From Allopusillimonas ginsengisoli (GTDB taxonomy: Bacteria > Pseudomonadota > Gammaproteobacteria > Burkholderiales > Burkholderiaceae_B), in NCBI GenBank assembly GCA_005239165.1, contig RAPG01000002.1, forward strand, positions 1 to 64,000: a DNA stretch of 64,000 nt, written 5' to 3'. This document shows positions 44,459 through 54,494 of the stretch, one piece after another. The notes beneath the pieces are model-generated. The model was given only the letters and a program-made list of their open reading frames with translations, was not told where the DNA came from and searched no databases. The first letter of the stretch is position 1. The number at the start of each line of letters is the position of its first letter. The position numbers were made by a program, and so were the translations under genes.

Positions 44459-45673
44459 ATGAAACTCGCATTCGACGACCCTCTTTTTGAATCGTGGCTG
44501 CAACGTCCGCTGTTAAATATTCCCGATGGTGGAGCCGAGATCGGTGAAATTCTGGCTGTGGCACGCCGTATACCTGAAGGCGATCGGCAGGCTTGGTATC
44601 AGGCGTGGACAGACATGGCTGATTCACTTTTTGATCAGGCCGAACAATGCCAGCGCTATGGCCATTTAGTCAGCGCACGCCAATTGTATTTACGGGCGTT
44701 TACCTACTACCGCAATTCTTACCCTCTTTTATATGGAGCCCCGGTGGACCCAAGGGTCATCAGTGGGTACCAGCGTGAAACAGCAGCATTCCGTTGTGCC
44801 GCAGCACTGTTCACCCCAGCATTGCACAGCATGGAAATCCCTTTTGAAGGCACCACATTGCCAGCATGGTTTTACTCGGCGGGGCCGGGGCCTCGTCCGT
44901 TACTGATCTGTGTAAACGGCTATGACGAAACTCTGCACACCATGCATTTTGCCCATGCTGTGGCGGCCCAGCGGCGAGGATGGCATGTACTGACCTTTGA
45001 CGGTCCCGGCCAGGGCCGGGTATTGATAGAGCAAGGCTTGCACTTGCGCTCCGACTGGGAAACAGTGGTCGCTGCAGTCATCGATGCAATCATCTCGCGA
45101 CCTGACGTAGACGCCCGCCGGGTCGCGCTGGTGGGATGGAGCTTTGGCGGTCTGCTGGCTGCACGGGCGGCAGCTGCCGAGCCACGTATTTCGGCACTCA
45201 TCGTAGACCCGGGAATGTGGGACTTACTGGAAGCCATGCGAGCGATGCTGAGCAAGTTTGGGGCTGACGCGCTTGCAGCGGCACTGCCCGACGTAACAGA
45301 TGAAATGCTGGCGCCAGTGATGGACGTCATCAACAGCAATGCATCACTGCGGTGGACCATTGTGCAACGCGGATTTTGGGCGCATGGCGTCGAAACACTC
45401 GCGCAGTATGTCAACGAAGCCCCCAAATTTAACTTATCGAAGTGCGTAAGCAATATCCAGTGCCCCGTGCTGGTAACCCAGACAGAAGCAGATCCGACAA
45501 GTGCATTTGCCCCCGTCTTTTTCGAGGCCTTGCAAGGCAAGAGAAACATGGTTTCTTTTACTTCAGCAGAAGGCGCTGGCGGACACTGCCAGACCAACGC
45601 CCGCTCCGTTTATCATCAGCGTGCCTACGATTGGCTATCCACTGTATTCGACGAAATTGTCCGTTTTGGTTGA
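44459..45673 (+). CDS. alpha/beta hydrolase (acyl-peptidase/C-C hydrolase-like)
   Basis: A 404-residue serine hydrolase. A helical N-terminal region of about 170 residues precedes the alpha/beta core with VLTFDGPGQGR, the nucleophile elbow GWSFGGLLAARAAAAE (catalytic Ser), an acidic region VTQTEADPTSAF and a C-terminal His in AGGHCQTNARS. The size and helical cap resemble enzymes such as 2,6-dihydroxypseudooxynicotine hydrolase and FrsA relatives. Start at 44459 has GGGGAC upstream. The gene appears single; the substrate is unknown. Confidence 0.82.
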   Translation: MKLAFDDPLFESWLQRPLLNIPDGGAEIGEILAVARRIPEGDRQAWYQAWTDMADSLFDQAEQCQRYGHLVSARQLYLRAFTYYRNSYPLLYGAPVDPRVISGYQRETAAFRCAAALFTPALHSMEIPFEGTTLPAWFYSAGPGPRPLLICVNGYDETLHTMHFAHAVAAQRRGWHVLTFDGPGQGRVLIEQGLHLRSDWETVVAAVIDAIISRPDVDARRVALVGWSFGGLLAARAAAAEPRISALIVDPGMWDLLEAMRAMLSKFGADALAAALPDVTDEMLAPVMDVINSNASLRWTIVQRGFWAHGVETLAQYVNEAPKFNLSKCVSNIQCPVLVTQTEADPTSAFAPVFFEALQGKRNMVSFTSAEGAGGHCQTNARSVYHQRAYDWLSTVFDEIVRFG

Positions 45674-45784
45674 ATGGTCGTAATTCACTTGTGAGACGGC
45701 TCAGGTGCATGTGTAGTCTTCGGGTCAGCACATTAGGTACGCCTGCTATCATTCTGCGCACTGTCACGACGAGGGAAGCGCATA

Positions 45785-46351
45785 ATGAAACTGCCATGGC
45801 AAGACTCAGGACACGTCTACGGCCTTATCAGTCGGCGATTGCATTGGGCAATGGCGTTGCTGTTCGCCTGGCAATTTCTGGGCATGTTGATCAAGCTGGC
45901 AATTGGCCGCTCGCCGCTGACCGCGTTTCTGGTTGGCACACACCGGCCTGTAGGGCTGCTGCTACTTGCGCTCTGCCTGCTGCGCATCTTCTGGGCGCTG
46001 GCAAACGCAAAGCGGCGGCCTGCCTACGCAGCCACCTGGGGAGGGCGGCTGGCACGTCTGGGGCACATAACGCTATATGTGTTGATGCTGTTGATCCCCT
46101 CGCTGGCACTGCTGCGCCAGTTTGGCTCAGGCAAGGCCTTCTCCGCGTTTGGCATTCAATTCACTCAGGACACGGGCATAGAGATCGCATGGATGGTGGC
46201 ACCGGCTGACTTGCTGCATGGCCTGCTGGCGTGGTGTCTTCTGGCCCTGATCGCAGGCCACGTGCTCATGGTGCTGATACATCGTTATCGTTTCAAGGAC
46301 GGCACGCTCGCCCGCATGCTCGGAAAGAGCGCCCTCGCCCAGCGTGGATAA
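45785..46351 (+). CDS. cytochrome b561 (CybB-like)
   Basis: A 188-residue di-haem b membrane protein with four transmembrane helices. Candidate haem-ligand His residues occur in RRLHWAMALLFAWQF, LVGTHRPVGLLLL, LARLGHITLYVLM and DLLHGLLAWCLLALIAGHVLMVLIH. It would transfer electrons between quinol and a periplasmic acceptor. The gene converges with the YncE-like gene. Confidence 0.9.
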   Translation: MKLPWQDSGHVYGLISRRLHWAMALLFAWQFLGMLIKLAIGRSPLTAFLVGTHRPVGLLLLALCLLRIFWALANAKRRPAYAATWGGRLARLGHITLYVLMLLIPSLALLRQFGSGKAFSAFGIQFTQDTGIEIAWMVAPADLLHGLLAWCLLALIAGHVLMVLIHRYRFKDGTLARMLGKSALAQRG

Positions 46352-46408
46352 TGCGGGCGTGGCGTTCGGACACTGATACTTCTGCGCGCTACCAGACCCA
46401 TACCTGGG

Positions 46409-47566
46409 TTAGCGCAAATCCATGCGCACCACACTTTCCAGGCCATCCTTGCGCCATGCAGGATGCTTTTCGCCGTGCGGCGCTTTTACTGTCACATACA
46501 ACGTATCGCCATGAGGCGTCAGTGCAAGACTGTTAGGATGCATCGGCAGCGGCACAGTACGTGTGACTTCATAGTTGGCTGCGTCGATGAACGTCACAGC
46601 GCCACTGCCACTGGGGTGGGCAGGCGACACGCCCCGGTTGGTGGCGATGATTTCATTACGCCTGGCGTTGTACGCCACGTCCAGCGCACCAGTGCCGATC
46701 ACAATAGTGGCAAGAATCTTGCCGCTGGCTACATCGAACACATAAATCTGGCTGGAACTGGCATCGGTGGCAAATAGCCTTTGCCCTTTCACATCAATGG
46801 CCAGGTTAATGAAGAAGTGTCGGGAATCCTTGCCGCTCATGGTGTCGCCCGTGCTGTATCGCTTTACCACCTGGCCCGCATCGGGGTCTATGGCCAGAAT
46901 TTCGTTTACGCCCCCCTGGCTTACATACAAACGGTTAGCCTGCGCATCGTAGGCCGCCCCCGCCGTCCAGATACCATCACTGGTAATGCTGTGGGTCAGC
47001 GTGTTAGTGGCTCCATCAACAATCCAGATTAGCCCGGGCTGGCCAGGGCTGGTGACAAAGACACGATTGTGCTTTTCGTCGACGATAACCTTGCGGGTGT
47101 GCGGCATCGACGCTTCGCCCTTCTCATCCTTGACGGGAACCGCCAGCTGAATCACACCTTTGTCCACACCACTGCCTGCGTCCACCACAGACAGCGAGCC
47201 TTCCATGGTGTTACCGACATAAAGCGTGTTGGTGACACGATTCAGACCTAAGGCAAAAGAACGATGGGGCACCTGTATGGTTTGCAGTGGCTGCAGCGTG
47301 CGAGCATCTAATCGTTTGATGAAACCTGCATTCTCTTTTTCAAAGCCGTTAATGGTGGCCACGAACACCGACTTCGCATCCGCAGAAACGGCAACCTCAT
47401 AAACGCCCCTGAAGGCATCCTGACGCAGCATGGGGGCTACCGCCATAGACGCAGCCGCATCACTGGCTACATCAGGGGGCACCGGCGCAGTCTGGCAACC
47501 ACCGAGCAAAAAGAACAAGGCAGTCAAAGAGACAAGATAAAACCTGGGCTTGAGCGCAAAAGACAT
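46409..47566 (-). CDS. YncE-like beta-propeller lipoprotein
   Basis: A 385-residue protein. The signal peptide ends with lipobox FLLGGC, so it is probably a lipoprotein. The rest is a seven-bladed propeller of the YVTN/YncE type, e.g. VYEVAVSADAKSVFVAT, NRVTNTLYVGNTMEGSLSVV and HPNSLALTPHGDTLYVTVK. E. coli YncE is Fur-regulated and DNA-binding in vitro. Here the gene follows a TonB receptor by 94 nt in the same direction, so it is likely part of the iron-uptake unit. Confidence 0.85.
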   Translation of the reverse strand: MSFALKPRFYLVSLTALFFLLGGCQTAPVPPDVASDAAASMAVAPMLRQDAFRGVYEVAVSADAKSVFVATINGFEKENAGFIKRLDARTLQPLQTIQVPHRSFALGLNRVTNTLYVGNTMEGSLSVVDAGSGVDKGVIQLAVPVKDEKGEASMPHTRKVIVDEKHNRVFVTSPGQPGLIWIVDGATNTLTHSITSDGIWTAGAAYDAQANRLYVSQGGVNEILAIDPDAGQVVKRYSTGDTMSGKDSRHFFINLAIDVKGQRLFATDASSSQIYVFDVASGKILATIVIGTGALDVAYNARRNEIIATNRGVSPAHPSGSGAVTFIDAANYEVTRTVPLPMHPNSLALTPHGDTLYVTVKAPHGEKHPAWRKDGLESVVRMDLR

Positions 47567-47659
47567 TGAACATCCAAAGGGGGTAGGTGGAGGAAGGCGG
47601 GCTTGCGGAAGAGATAAATACCCATAACCCGCCGCTGTTGTTATTACCAACATCAATTC

Positions 47660-50137
47660 TCAGAACTTATATCGCAAGGACGCCATGATATTGCGCGGCT
47701 CTCCCCAGGTGTATGTGCTGTACCAGCTGAAAATTGTGTAGTACTTTTTGTCGAGCAAATTAGAAACCTTGAGAGAGCCCGACAGCTGCTTTGTGAAGTC
47801 ATAGCGAGCCATCAAGTCAACCAGCAACAAGTCGTCCACCGTATGTTTTACAGACTTCCCGCCCGGTGCTGAGATTACCCCCCAGGTTTTGTCTTGCCAG
47901 CGGGCACCAGCACCCACAGTCAGGCCCGACAACTGTCCACCAAGCTTGTAACTGCTGAACAAACTGAATTGGTTGGCGGGTGTTAATGTGCTGACACGTT
48001 CGCCCTGCTGACGCGCAACATTGTGTGTGTATCCTGCACTAATTTGCCACGCAGGCGTTACCTGTCCAGACACTTCAAACTCAAAGCCTTTGGTCTTGAC
48101 CCCTTGCGCCGCGCGGTATGCCACACCACCCGTAGGCGTGAATCCACCTGTTTCGATGCCGAAGTTGTCTTGTTCGAGCTGGAACACGGCGGCTGATGCG
48201 TTAAGGCGCCCGTTATAGAACGACGCCTTGATGCCGGCCTCGTAGTTGTTGCCTTTGAGCGGGTCGAGGGTGCTGCCTTGTGCATCCTGCTTGGACTGGG
48301 GGCTGAAAATACTGGTGTAGCTGGCATACGCGGACCAGATGTCGTTCAGATCGTATACAACACCCAGATAGGGCACAAACACACCAGACTCGTCCTGACC
48401 CTCAGTCCTGTTGCGGTATTTAGACCAGCGCCCGCCAGTAATCAGCTTCAGGTCATCGCGAAGATTCCAGCGAGCAGTGGCGTACAAGCCTTGCTCTCGG
48501 GTGGTTTCGTCGTCGGTGTAGTCTGCACCACCAGGCCACGCCGGCCCTGGCACGTTTCCTTGCCAGTGATAGTAGTCTGCGACATTAGTGTCGTAGCCGG
48601 GAGCATTCCAGTAGCCCTTGTTTGTCCAGCGACTTTCCGACATGCTGCCTCCGAGCACAAGTTCATGCTCCCGCCCGAACAAACTGAATGGACCGCTCAA
48701 GTAGGCGTCGAACGCATCGCTTTTGGTCTCGCCAATATATTGCCCGAGCCACATCGAAACACCCTTGCCGTTAGCCGGGTCAGGAAAACCAGCAGCCGCC
48801 GCGCCCAGGTTGGTATCGTAGCCATTGATCTGATGATTAAATTGTGCCTTGCCGATCCAGTCATTGGCGAACGCGTGCTCCAATGTGACGAATGCAGTGC
48901 GTGTGTATTGATCCCAGTGGCTGAAATTAGCACCATTGTTAAACGAGCGCGGCATATCGTTAAAGCGCCCTTCTGTGTTCAATATGGGGATACCACCCCA
49001 ACTCGACGCTGTGGGCTTATTGTCCTGATAATCAAAGCCCAGGGTCAACAAGGTGTTCTGCGTCAAATCAGCCTCAAGAATGCCGTAAAACGTGGATGTT
49101 TCACGCCCGTATCGGTCCAGGTGTGAACCTTTGTCTTGATAGGCGGCCACAGCGCGCGCTCGCACGGTACCGCTTTCGTTGACCGGCCCACCCACATCAA
49201 GCTCTCCACGGTAGTTGTCCCAACGCCCTGCACCGAGTGTGACGTGGCCGTTGAATTCATGTGTAGGCTTTTTGCGGATCAAGTTGATCGTCGCCCCCGG
49301 CGTTCCGCTGCCAGTCAGCAACCCTGTAGCCCCCTTGAGCACCTCGATGCGATCGTAGATGGCCGTGTCGCTCAGCGTGTTACCCGCCGAATAAGCAGAA
49401 TTGCGCGTCATGGGTATGCCGTCATATTGAAAATTCTGGATTGCAAACCCACGAGCGTAATATTCGGTGCGCTCGCTGTCGTAAGTCACAATACTGATGC
49501 CCGGCGTATGCTCCATCACCTGGTCGATTGAAGTCAGGTTGAAGTCATCCATCTGCTGACGCGTTACCACACTGATAGATTGCGGCGTTTCGCGTGGCGT
49601 CAGAACCAGCCGTGTTGCCGTGGCAATAGCTCCGGGTGTATACGAACCCGAGCCTTCGGTAATTTCTCCGAGCTGATTTGCAGTGACCACGACCGCGTCC
49701 AACTTTGTGGTTTGGCCCGATCGTGAAAAATTGACGGTGTTTCCTGTGCGCGAATAGTTAATTCCGGTTCCAGTCAGCAGACGGTCCAGCGCTTGCTCCG
49801 GCGTCATCGTGCCGCTGACTGCCGGCGCTACGACGCCTCTAGCCAGATCGGAGGAGTACAAAAATTGCAAAGAGGTTTGCTGCCCCAGTTTCAGCAGAGC
49901 ATCACTGAGCGACTGCCGCGAAATATTGATGCGTACGGCAGCATCTTGCGCCAGTGCGCCACCTGGCACAAAAGCCAGCGCAAGCGATATTGTTAAAGCC
50001 AGCGTGGTCAACGTGGCAGGCAATACCTGCGATGCTCTTTTCGGTGTAGGTGCCCGGCACTCGTCGGAAATGAAGTCAATCACGGAGATCTTCCAGTTTG
50101 TATGTTTCAGTTGTGCGCAACGCCCCCGTTCAGCCAC
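47660..50137 (-). CDS. TonB-dependent siderophore receptor/transducer with STN signalling domain
   Basis: An 825-residue outer-membrane receptor. The signal peptide is followed by an STN domain (RINISRQSLSDALLKLGQQT, then MTPEQALDRLLTGTG; about residues 68-140) that contacts FecR. Then come a plug (TPRETPQSISVVTRQQMDD, YDRIEVLKGATGLLTGSGTPGA) and a 22-strand barrel ending SLRYKF. The assigned start is GTG at 50137; a second GTG at 50083 with GGAAG upstream would give 807 residues and a tidier signal peptide. With the fecIR genes upstream it forms a surface-signalling cascade. The siderophore is not identifiable; similarity is to FpvA/FoxA-like receptors. Confidence 0.93.
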   Translation of the reverse strand: MAERGRCAQLKHTNWKISVIDFISDECRAPTPKRASQVLPATLTTLALTISLALAFVPGGALAQDAAVRINISRQSLSDALLKLGQQTSLQFLYSSDLARGVVAPAVSGTMTPEQALDRLLTGTGINYSRTGNTVNFSRSGQTTKLDAVVVTANQLGEITEGSGSYTPGAIATATRLVLTPRETPQSISVVTRQQMDDFNLTSIDQVMEHTPGISIVTYDSERTEYYARGFAIQNFQYDGIPMTRNSAYSAGNTLSDTAIYDRIEVLKGATGLLTGSGTPGATINLIRKKPTHEFNGHVTLGAGRWDNYRGELDVGGPVNESGTVRARAVAAYQDKGSHLDRYGRETSTFYGILEADLTQNTLLTLGFDYQDNKPTASSWGGIPILNTEGRFNDMPRSFNNGANFSHWDQYTRTAFVTLEHAFANDWIGKAQFNHQINGYDTNLGAAAAGFPDPANGKGVSMWLGQYIGETKSDAFDAYLSGPFSLFGREHELVLGGSMSESRWTNKGYWNAPGYDTNVADYYHWQGNVPGPAWPGGADYTDDETTREQGLYATARWNLRDDLKLITGGRWSKYRNRTEGQDESGVFVPYLGVVYDLNDIWSAYASYTSIFSPQSKQDAQGSTLDPLKGNNYEAGIKASFYNGRLNASAAVFQLEQDNFGIETGGFTPTGGVAYRAAQGVKTKGFEFEVSGQVTPAWQISAGYTHNVARQQGERVSTLTPANQFSLFSSYKLGGQLSGLTVGAGARWQDKTWGVISAPGGKSVKHTVDDLLLVDLMARYDFTKQLSGSLKVSNLLDKKYYTIFSWYSTYTWGEPRNIMASLRYKF

Positions 50138-50266
50138 ACGCCTTTTAAGGCATGGGTCATGAGCGCAATCACACGGCTCTTACTAGATACGACGAGTAAG
50201 CCATCCGAAACCCTGAATCAAAATCCTGATTAATTTGTAACAAAGATGCGTTCGATTCGTATTTGT

Positions 50267-50287
50267 ATTCGTGATAATGACACGAAT
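50267..50287. promoter_or_regulatory. inverted repeat upstream of the TonB receptor gene
   Basis: ATTCGTG and CACGAAT flank ATAATGA. It lies 130 bp upstream of the receptor start, between fecR and the receptor; a regulator operator is plausible but unassigned. Confidence 0.4.
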
Positions 50288-50364
50288 CCCAAACGAATTA
50301 CGGGACGTCATGTCGCCGCTCATATGGCACACAAAAACGGAAACTACTGGCGAAATAGAGCGCT

Positions 50365-51360
50365 TCAGCGCGTGAAAGCGATATCGGCACCGCCGTCCGT
50401 CCGCATGCGAACAGCGACAGGCAGCGCGGAGCGCAAGGCCTGCAGAAAGGCTTCGGCATCCTGCACATTAAACACCCCCGTCATGCTCAGCCCTTTCAGT
50501 CGGCTATCTGTGAGGCGGATGGGGTGCGTCAGATAGCGATTCATCTCCTGAATCACCTGCGCCAGTGGCTGCTCTTTGAAGACCACCTTGCCCTGACGCC
50601 AGGCCGTCAATTCTGCAATGTCGGTCGCCTCGACAGCCAGGGCCTTACCTGTTTGGACATGGGTACGCTGGCTCGCAGTGAGTGTTGCCCTTCGCCTGTT
50701 CCACCATCGTCCGGCTGTCACCTCGACAGAGCCCGACTGCACAGCCACATCCACTTGCGCACTGTAGCGCCGGACATTGAATTGCGTGCCGGTCACGCGC
50801 ACAGCCGCGTCACCCGCATCAACCAGAAACGGCCGCTGCGCATTGTGCGCGACCGAGAAGAGGACTTCGCCCTCCAACAACTCAACGTGTCTTTGATCGT
50901 CGTAAAACCGTACGAGGATACGGCTACGGGTATTAATTTCAAGCCGGGAGCCATCAGGAAGTATTTCTGAACGCTGCTCACCCGCGACAGTTGCATACGA
51001 CGCCTCGAAAGCCAGTGCCCTGGTAAACATGCGTGGAAAACTGATGCCTGCACCAATCACCAAAGTACAGACCACTGCCCCACCTGCAATCCACTGACGT
51101 CGCGACAAACGATGTAATACGTCTTCTGGCGCTTGCGGCCCGGCAAGGAGATCGCGCAATTCGGCCTCAGGTATCAGGCTGGTGGCTTGCCAGATTTCAT
51201 CAAGCGCTCGGTATTCTTGTTGATGACGGCTGTTTACCTGGCGCCACGTATTGAACTGCTGTTTTTCAGCCAGTGTGAAAGTGCCCGAATGCACGCGAGC
51301 AAACCAATACGCGGCAGCTTCACGTGGGTTATCGGGCAGATCGGGCATGTTGTCATTCAT
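50365..51360 (-). CDS. fecR: FecR-type anti-sigma factor
   Basis: A 331-residue protein. The cytoplasmic N-terminal DUF4880 region (EAAAYWFARVHSGTFTLAEKQQFNTW) binds the sigma factor. A transmembrane helix (WIAGGAVVCTLVIGAGIS, about residues 90-110) follows, then the periplasmic FecR domain (AGEQRSEILPDGSRLEINTRS) and a C-terminal STN-like segment. Start at 51360 places the domain at the N-terminus. It relays receptor occupancy to the sigma factor encoded 92 nt upstream. Confidence 0.93.
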   Translation of the reverse strand: MNDNMPDLPDNPREAAAYWFARVHSGTFTLAEKQQFNTWRQVNSRHQQEYRALDEIWQATSLIPEAELRDLLAGPQAPEDVLHRLSRRQWIAGGAVVCTLVIGAGISFPRMFTRALAFEASYATVAGEQRSEILPDGSRLEINTRSRILVRFYDDQRHVELLEGEVLFSVAHNAQRPFLVDAGDAAVRVTGTQFNVRRYSAQVDVAVQSGSVEVTAGRWWNRRRATLTASQRTHVQTGKALAVEATDIAELTAWRQGKVVFKEQPLAQVIQEMNRYLTHPIRLTDSRLKGLSMTGVFNVQDAEAFLQALRSALPVAVRMRTDGGADIAFTR

Positions 51361-51452
51361 GGGTTTATAGGGCGGGTTCAAACGGCTTCGCATCCGCACT
51401 GGCTTATGGGCCTCTTACTATGTAAGACGTTTGAGCCGGGCAAAAACCCGAA

Positions 51453-51959
51453 TCAATGCGGATCATATTGTTGTAACCGATTGCGTAAATGCCTGGCCGC
51501 TTTGATCATATACTTTTCGACCATACTCACGGAGATGCCCAGGCGCTGCGCCACCTCCTGCTGCGTGTACCCTTCAAGTCTGTGCCAAAGAAACACTTGC
51601 CGGCACTTCAGGGGCAGTTCGGCCAACGCCTCTTTCAGTGACGCCAATAACTGTGCCGTGCGGACATGCGCGTCAGGGTCGGTCAACAACGGGTGATCTT
51701 CTTCTGGCAACTCATCGAATGCCACCACGTCAAGCACCTGACTGCGCCGATGCTGGTCTGTCAAACGGTTGCGTACGCTGCGATGCAGATAGCTGCGGGG
51801 GTTATCGATGGCGGATGCGTCCATGGCCAGCCACTGCGCAATGCTATCGTGAGCCGCATCCTCGGCATCGTGTCGAGAACTCGAACGCTTCGCCCACGTA
51901 TTGACCAGCTCGCTGTAATGCGCGAGCCAGCCTTTTGAGAACATGGGGGAGCGAGACAT
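51453..51959 (-). CDS. fecI: FecI-type ECF RNA polymerase sigma factor
   Basis: A 168-residue ECF sigma factor. Region 2 reads HDAEDAAHDSIAQWLAM then NPRSYLHRSVRNRLTDQHRR; region 4 reads LPLKCRQVFLWHRLEGYTQQEVAQRLGISVSMVEKYM. This is typical of FecI/PvdS-group iron-starvation sigmas. Start at 51959 is the ATG with GGGGGAG upstream. A Fur-box-like site lies about 40 bp upstream, so transcription should rise in iron limitation. Confidence 0.93.
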   Translation of the reverse strand: MSRSPMFSKGWLAHYSELVNTWAKRSSSRHDAEDAAHDSIAQWLAMDASAIDNPRSYLHRSVRNRLTDQHRRSQVLDVVAFDELPEEDHPLLTDPDAHVRTAQLLASLKEALAELPLKCRQVFLWHRLEGYTQQEVAQRLGISVSMVEKYMIKAARHLRNRLQQYDPH

Positions 51960-51996
51960 GGCGATAGAGGCACCAAAGAAGCGAACGCGTAATATT

Positions 51997-52014
51997 AACA
52001 ATGATTCTCATTCA
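51997..52014. promoter_or_regulatory. Fur box upstream of fecI
   Basis: ACAATGATTCTCATTCAT matches the Fur consensus half-sites (ATAATGAT / ATCATTAT) at about 12 of 18 positions. It is located in the fecI leader between fecI and mscS. Confidence 0.65.
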
Positions 52015-52040
52015 TGTTTTTATGACAGGCGCTGCCCCCA

Positions 52041-54494
52041 CTACCGCGAAGTTAACTCAGGGCCAGCCGAAGAGTCGTCCTCAGACCTCAACGACGAACC
52101 GTCGGGCGGATAATCAAGCGTCTCCCGCATGTCAGCTTTGTCTTGCCAGCGAAAATCGGGAAACGGCAGCGTTCCTTCTTTACGCCAGCGTTCGACTTGT
52201 TCTTCACTCGCCTGCGCGTCCGCCTTATCGGGAAGCTGATCATCCGTGTTGTAGTGAACAACAGAAGGCACAGCCAGTTTGACGCCCGAATTTTCAATTA
52301 ACTGCATCATCCGCAAATAAACATCTTCGCGAATGGCCACAAACTCGGTGTACTCATTAGTCAGGGCGTAGGCGAATATTTCGATGTCCAGGGAATGCTC
52401 GCCAAAGCCGGCGAATCGTACTCTCAGTGGATCGGCTGCAATTTTGGGATGGCTGAGCAGCAGCTTTCTGATCTCTGCCAGAAGAAAGCGCAATTGATCT
52501 GGCGATGCCTCATAACGCAGCTTCACCACTGTATTCAAGAATATGCTGTCGCGCTTGGCATAGTTTTCGATCTGCATGTTCGAAAACTCACTGTTCGGAA
52601 TGGTGAGCAACGTGCGCGCCAATGTGCGTATGCGCGTTGAGCGCATGCCGATGAACTCGACGGTACCCGTTTTGTCACCGAATCGACAGTAGTCACCCAC
52701 CGCAATAGGCTTGTCAAAATATAAGGTGATGCCCGAAATAAAATTTTGCAGTGTTGACTGTGCTGCCAGCGCCACGGCCAGACCACCTATGCCCAGGCCG
52801 GCGAGAACACTTTGATAAGGCACCTGTAACACTTCTGCCAGCAGCAATATTGCAAAGACCACAACCACAACACGAACAATGCCTGCCGTAAAAGAGACTA
52901 GCGTCATATGGTTGCCGGGTACAACATTACTCGCTTTGAAATAACTGACTACCATCCCCACGCCAAGCAGAATCAACATCATGGAAGACAAGATGATGCA
53001 TGTCCAGCTCATGGTAACCAGCGCAACCTGGATAAAGTCGGGGAAACTTAATACTCGGTCTGATAAACGCAGTGCCACGCCAACAACAAGCAATCGAAAC
53101 GACCACAGAAACATCCAGCGAACGATTGGCGCCTGTTCTGAGGGAGGCTGAAAGCGCCCCAGAAACAGCGTGTAAAAGAGCATATTGAGAATCTTGCCCA
53201 GGCCATATGCAAAGATGAAAACCACCAACAAGCCCACCCATTGCCAGGCTTCCATGGGCCCCAGTTGCTTGACTAGCCCCGTATACCCCCTGCTGACCAG
53301 ATCTCGGGTCTGGAAATACAAACTCTCTTTCGGAGACTGCTGATAAGACACCTCGCCGGGCGGAAAATTATCCAGCGCGGCATAGACAGATCTGATTGTC
53401 TGCAGAGTTTCTGGCGTAAATTGCCAGATGACTCCATGTTCCGTGACCGTCGGCCCAATCGCAATGCGGCCCATGGGATGCTCAAAGTGCACATAAGAAG
53501 CGTCACGACTGGGATCGTCCGGCACCTCTTGCCATGTCAGCGAACCTATACGCTGCAAAGACCGGTTCACGTAACGGGCCAGTTTCGGTCCTTCATATTC
53601 TTTTGCCAGCGCCGAAAGCTGAGACATGTTCAGCGTGGACATGGCAAGGTCTAATGACCCGCCTTCGCTTGAGAATGCACGAACCAGCGTACGCAAAGTG
53701 TCTCGAGGAGAGTGCAGGCCCTGAAGCCGGGCGTCCTGGATCTTTGGTCGCGCTGCTTCAAGAGCATGCCGTGCTGTCTCGAGCACGCTCAAAGGAGGAG
53801 GGGAAATAAACCACTGCCCCTCCTTCTTGACCATGCGCAAGTCCAGCGCCACCTCGGTTCCTGCCTGTTTCAACGAGAAAGATGCTTCAGAACCTCCGGG
53901 TGGTGCATGCATAGCCCACACACGAAAGGTCAGACGGTTTAACACCGAAAATAATGCCTGCGTGTAATCCAGTTCGCTGATCGCTGGGTTGTTTGTCTGC
54001 GTAAAATCAATGAGCTGCGATGCCTCGCTCTGCAGCTCCATACGCCCGGGACCCACCGCATTCATAATAGACAAGAAGTGGTACATGGTCATGGCAGGAA
54101 TAGACCGGTCAAGCTCTCGTCCGAGAAACTTATTGTCGTCGATGACCCTGATGCCAGTCATCCATTCACCGGTGCCAAAGCGTGCCGTGAACGTCATGTT
54201 GTCGGCAGCCATCATCGCGACAAACCGCCCCTCCCGCCCCGATTCTTTCCATACTCCCTGAAACTCACGACCGTTGGCGACCCCTTCCAGGACGCCACCG
54301 TACAGCCTGTATGTACCGGTAACCTGCTCACCACTTTGCTGCAGCGTTACGCGTGCGCCTCGGTTGCGCCAGGTACTGTCCCACTCTCCGGTCCAGTTAA
54401 CTTGCTGTGCAAGCACTGATACGGATGCAAAGCACAGAAGCAACGCCAGAATGCTTCGAGCGATCACACGACAGAATCTAGAGCCTGGCATCAC
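52041..54494 (-). CDS. MscS-family mechanosensitive channel with large periplasmic domain
   Basis: An 817-residue protein. The signal peptide (ending VLAQQ) is followed by a periplasmic region of about 390 residues whose first part (WTGEWDSTWRNRG, GGVLEGVANGREFQGVW) is beta-rich. Several transmembrane spans (about 425-620) follow, then the MscS pore and beta domain (VLAGLGIGGLAVALAAQSTLQNFISG, DKPIAVGDYCRFGDKTGTVE, IPNSEFSNMQIENYAKRDS). The tail is acidic (SLRSEDDSSAGPE). It is expected to relieve hypo-osmotic pressure. It overlaps the amidohydrolase gene by 17 nt, suggesting one transcript. Confidence 0.9.
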   Translation of the reverse strand: MMPGSRFCRVIARSILALLLCFASVSVLAQQVNWTGEWDSTWRNRGARVTLQQSGEQVTGTYRLYGGVLEGVANGREFQGVWKESGREGRFVAMMAADNMTFTARFGTGEWMTGIRVIDDNKFLGRELDRSIPAMTMYHFLSIMNAVGPGRMELQSEASQLIDFTQTNNPAISELDYTQALFSVLNRLTFRVWAMHAPPGGSEASFSLKQAGTEVALDLRMVKKEGQWFISPPPLSVLETARHALEAARPKIQDARLQGLHSPRDTLRTLVRAFSSEGGSLDLAMSTLNMSQLSALAKEYEGPKLARYVNRSLQRIGSLTWQEVPDDPSRDASYVHFEHPMGRIAIGPTVTEHGVIWQFTPETLQTIRSVYAALDNFPPGEVSYQQSPKESLYFQTRDLVSRGYTGLVKQLGPMEAWQWVGLLVVFIFAYGLGKILNMLFYTLFLGRFQPPSEQAPIVRWMFLWSFRLLVVGVALRLSDRVLSFPDFIQVALVTMSWTCIILSSMMLILLGVGMVVSYFKASNVVPGNHMTLVSFTAGIVRVVVVVFAILLLAEVLQVPYQSVLAGLGIGGLAVALAAQSTLQNFISGITLYFDKPIAVGDYCRFGDKTGTVEFIGMRSTRIRTLARTLLTIPNSEFSNMQIENYAKRDSIFLNTVVKLRYEASPDQLRFLLAEIRKLLLSHPKIAADPLRVRFAGFGEHSLDIEIFAYALTNEYTEFVAIREDVYLRMMQLIENSGVKLAVPSVVHYNTDDQLPDKADAQASEEQVERWRKEGTLPFPDFRWQDKADMRETLDYPPDGSSLRSEDDSSAGPELTSR

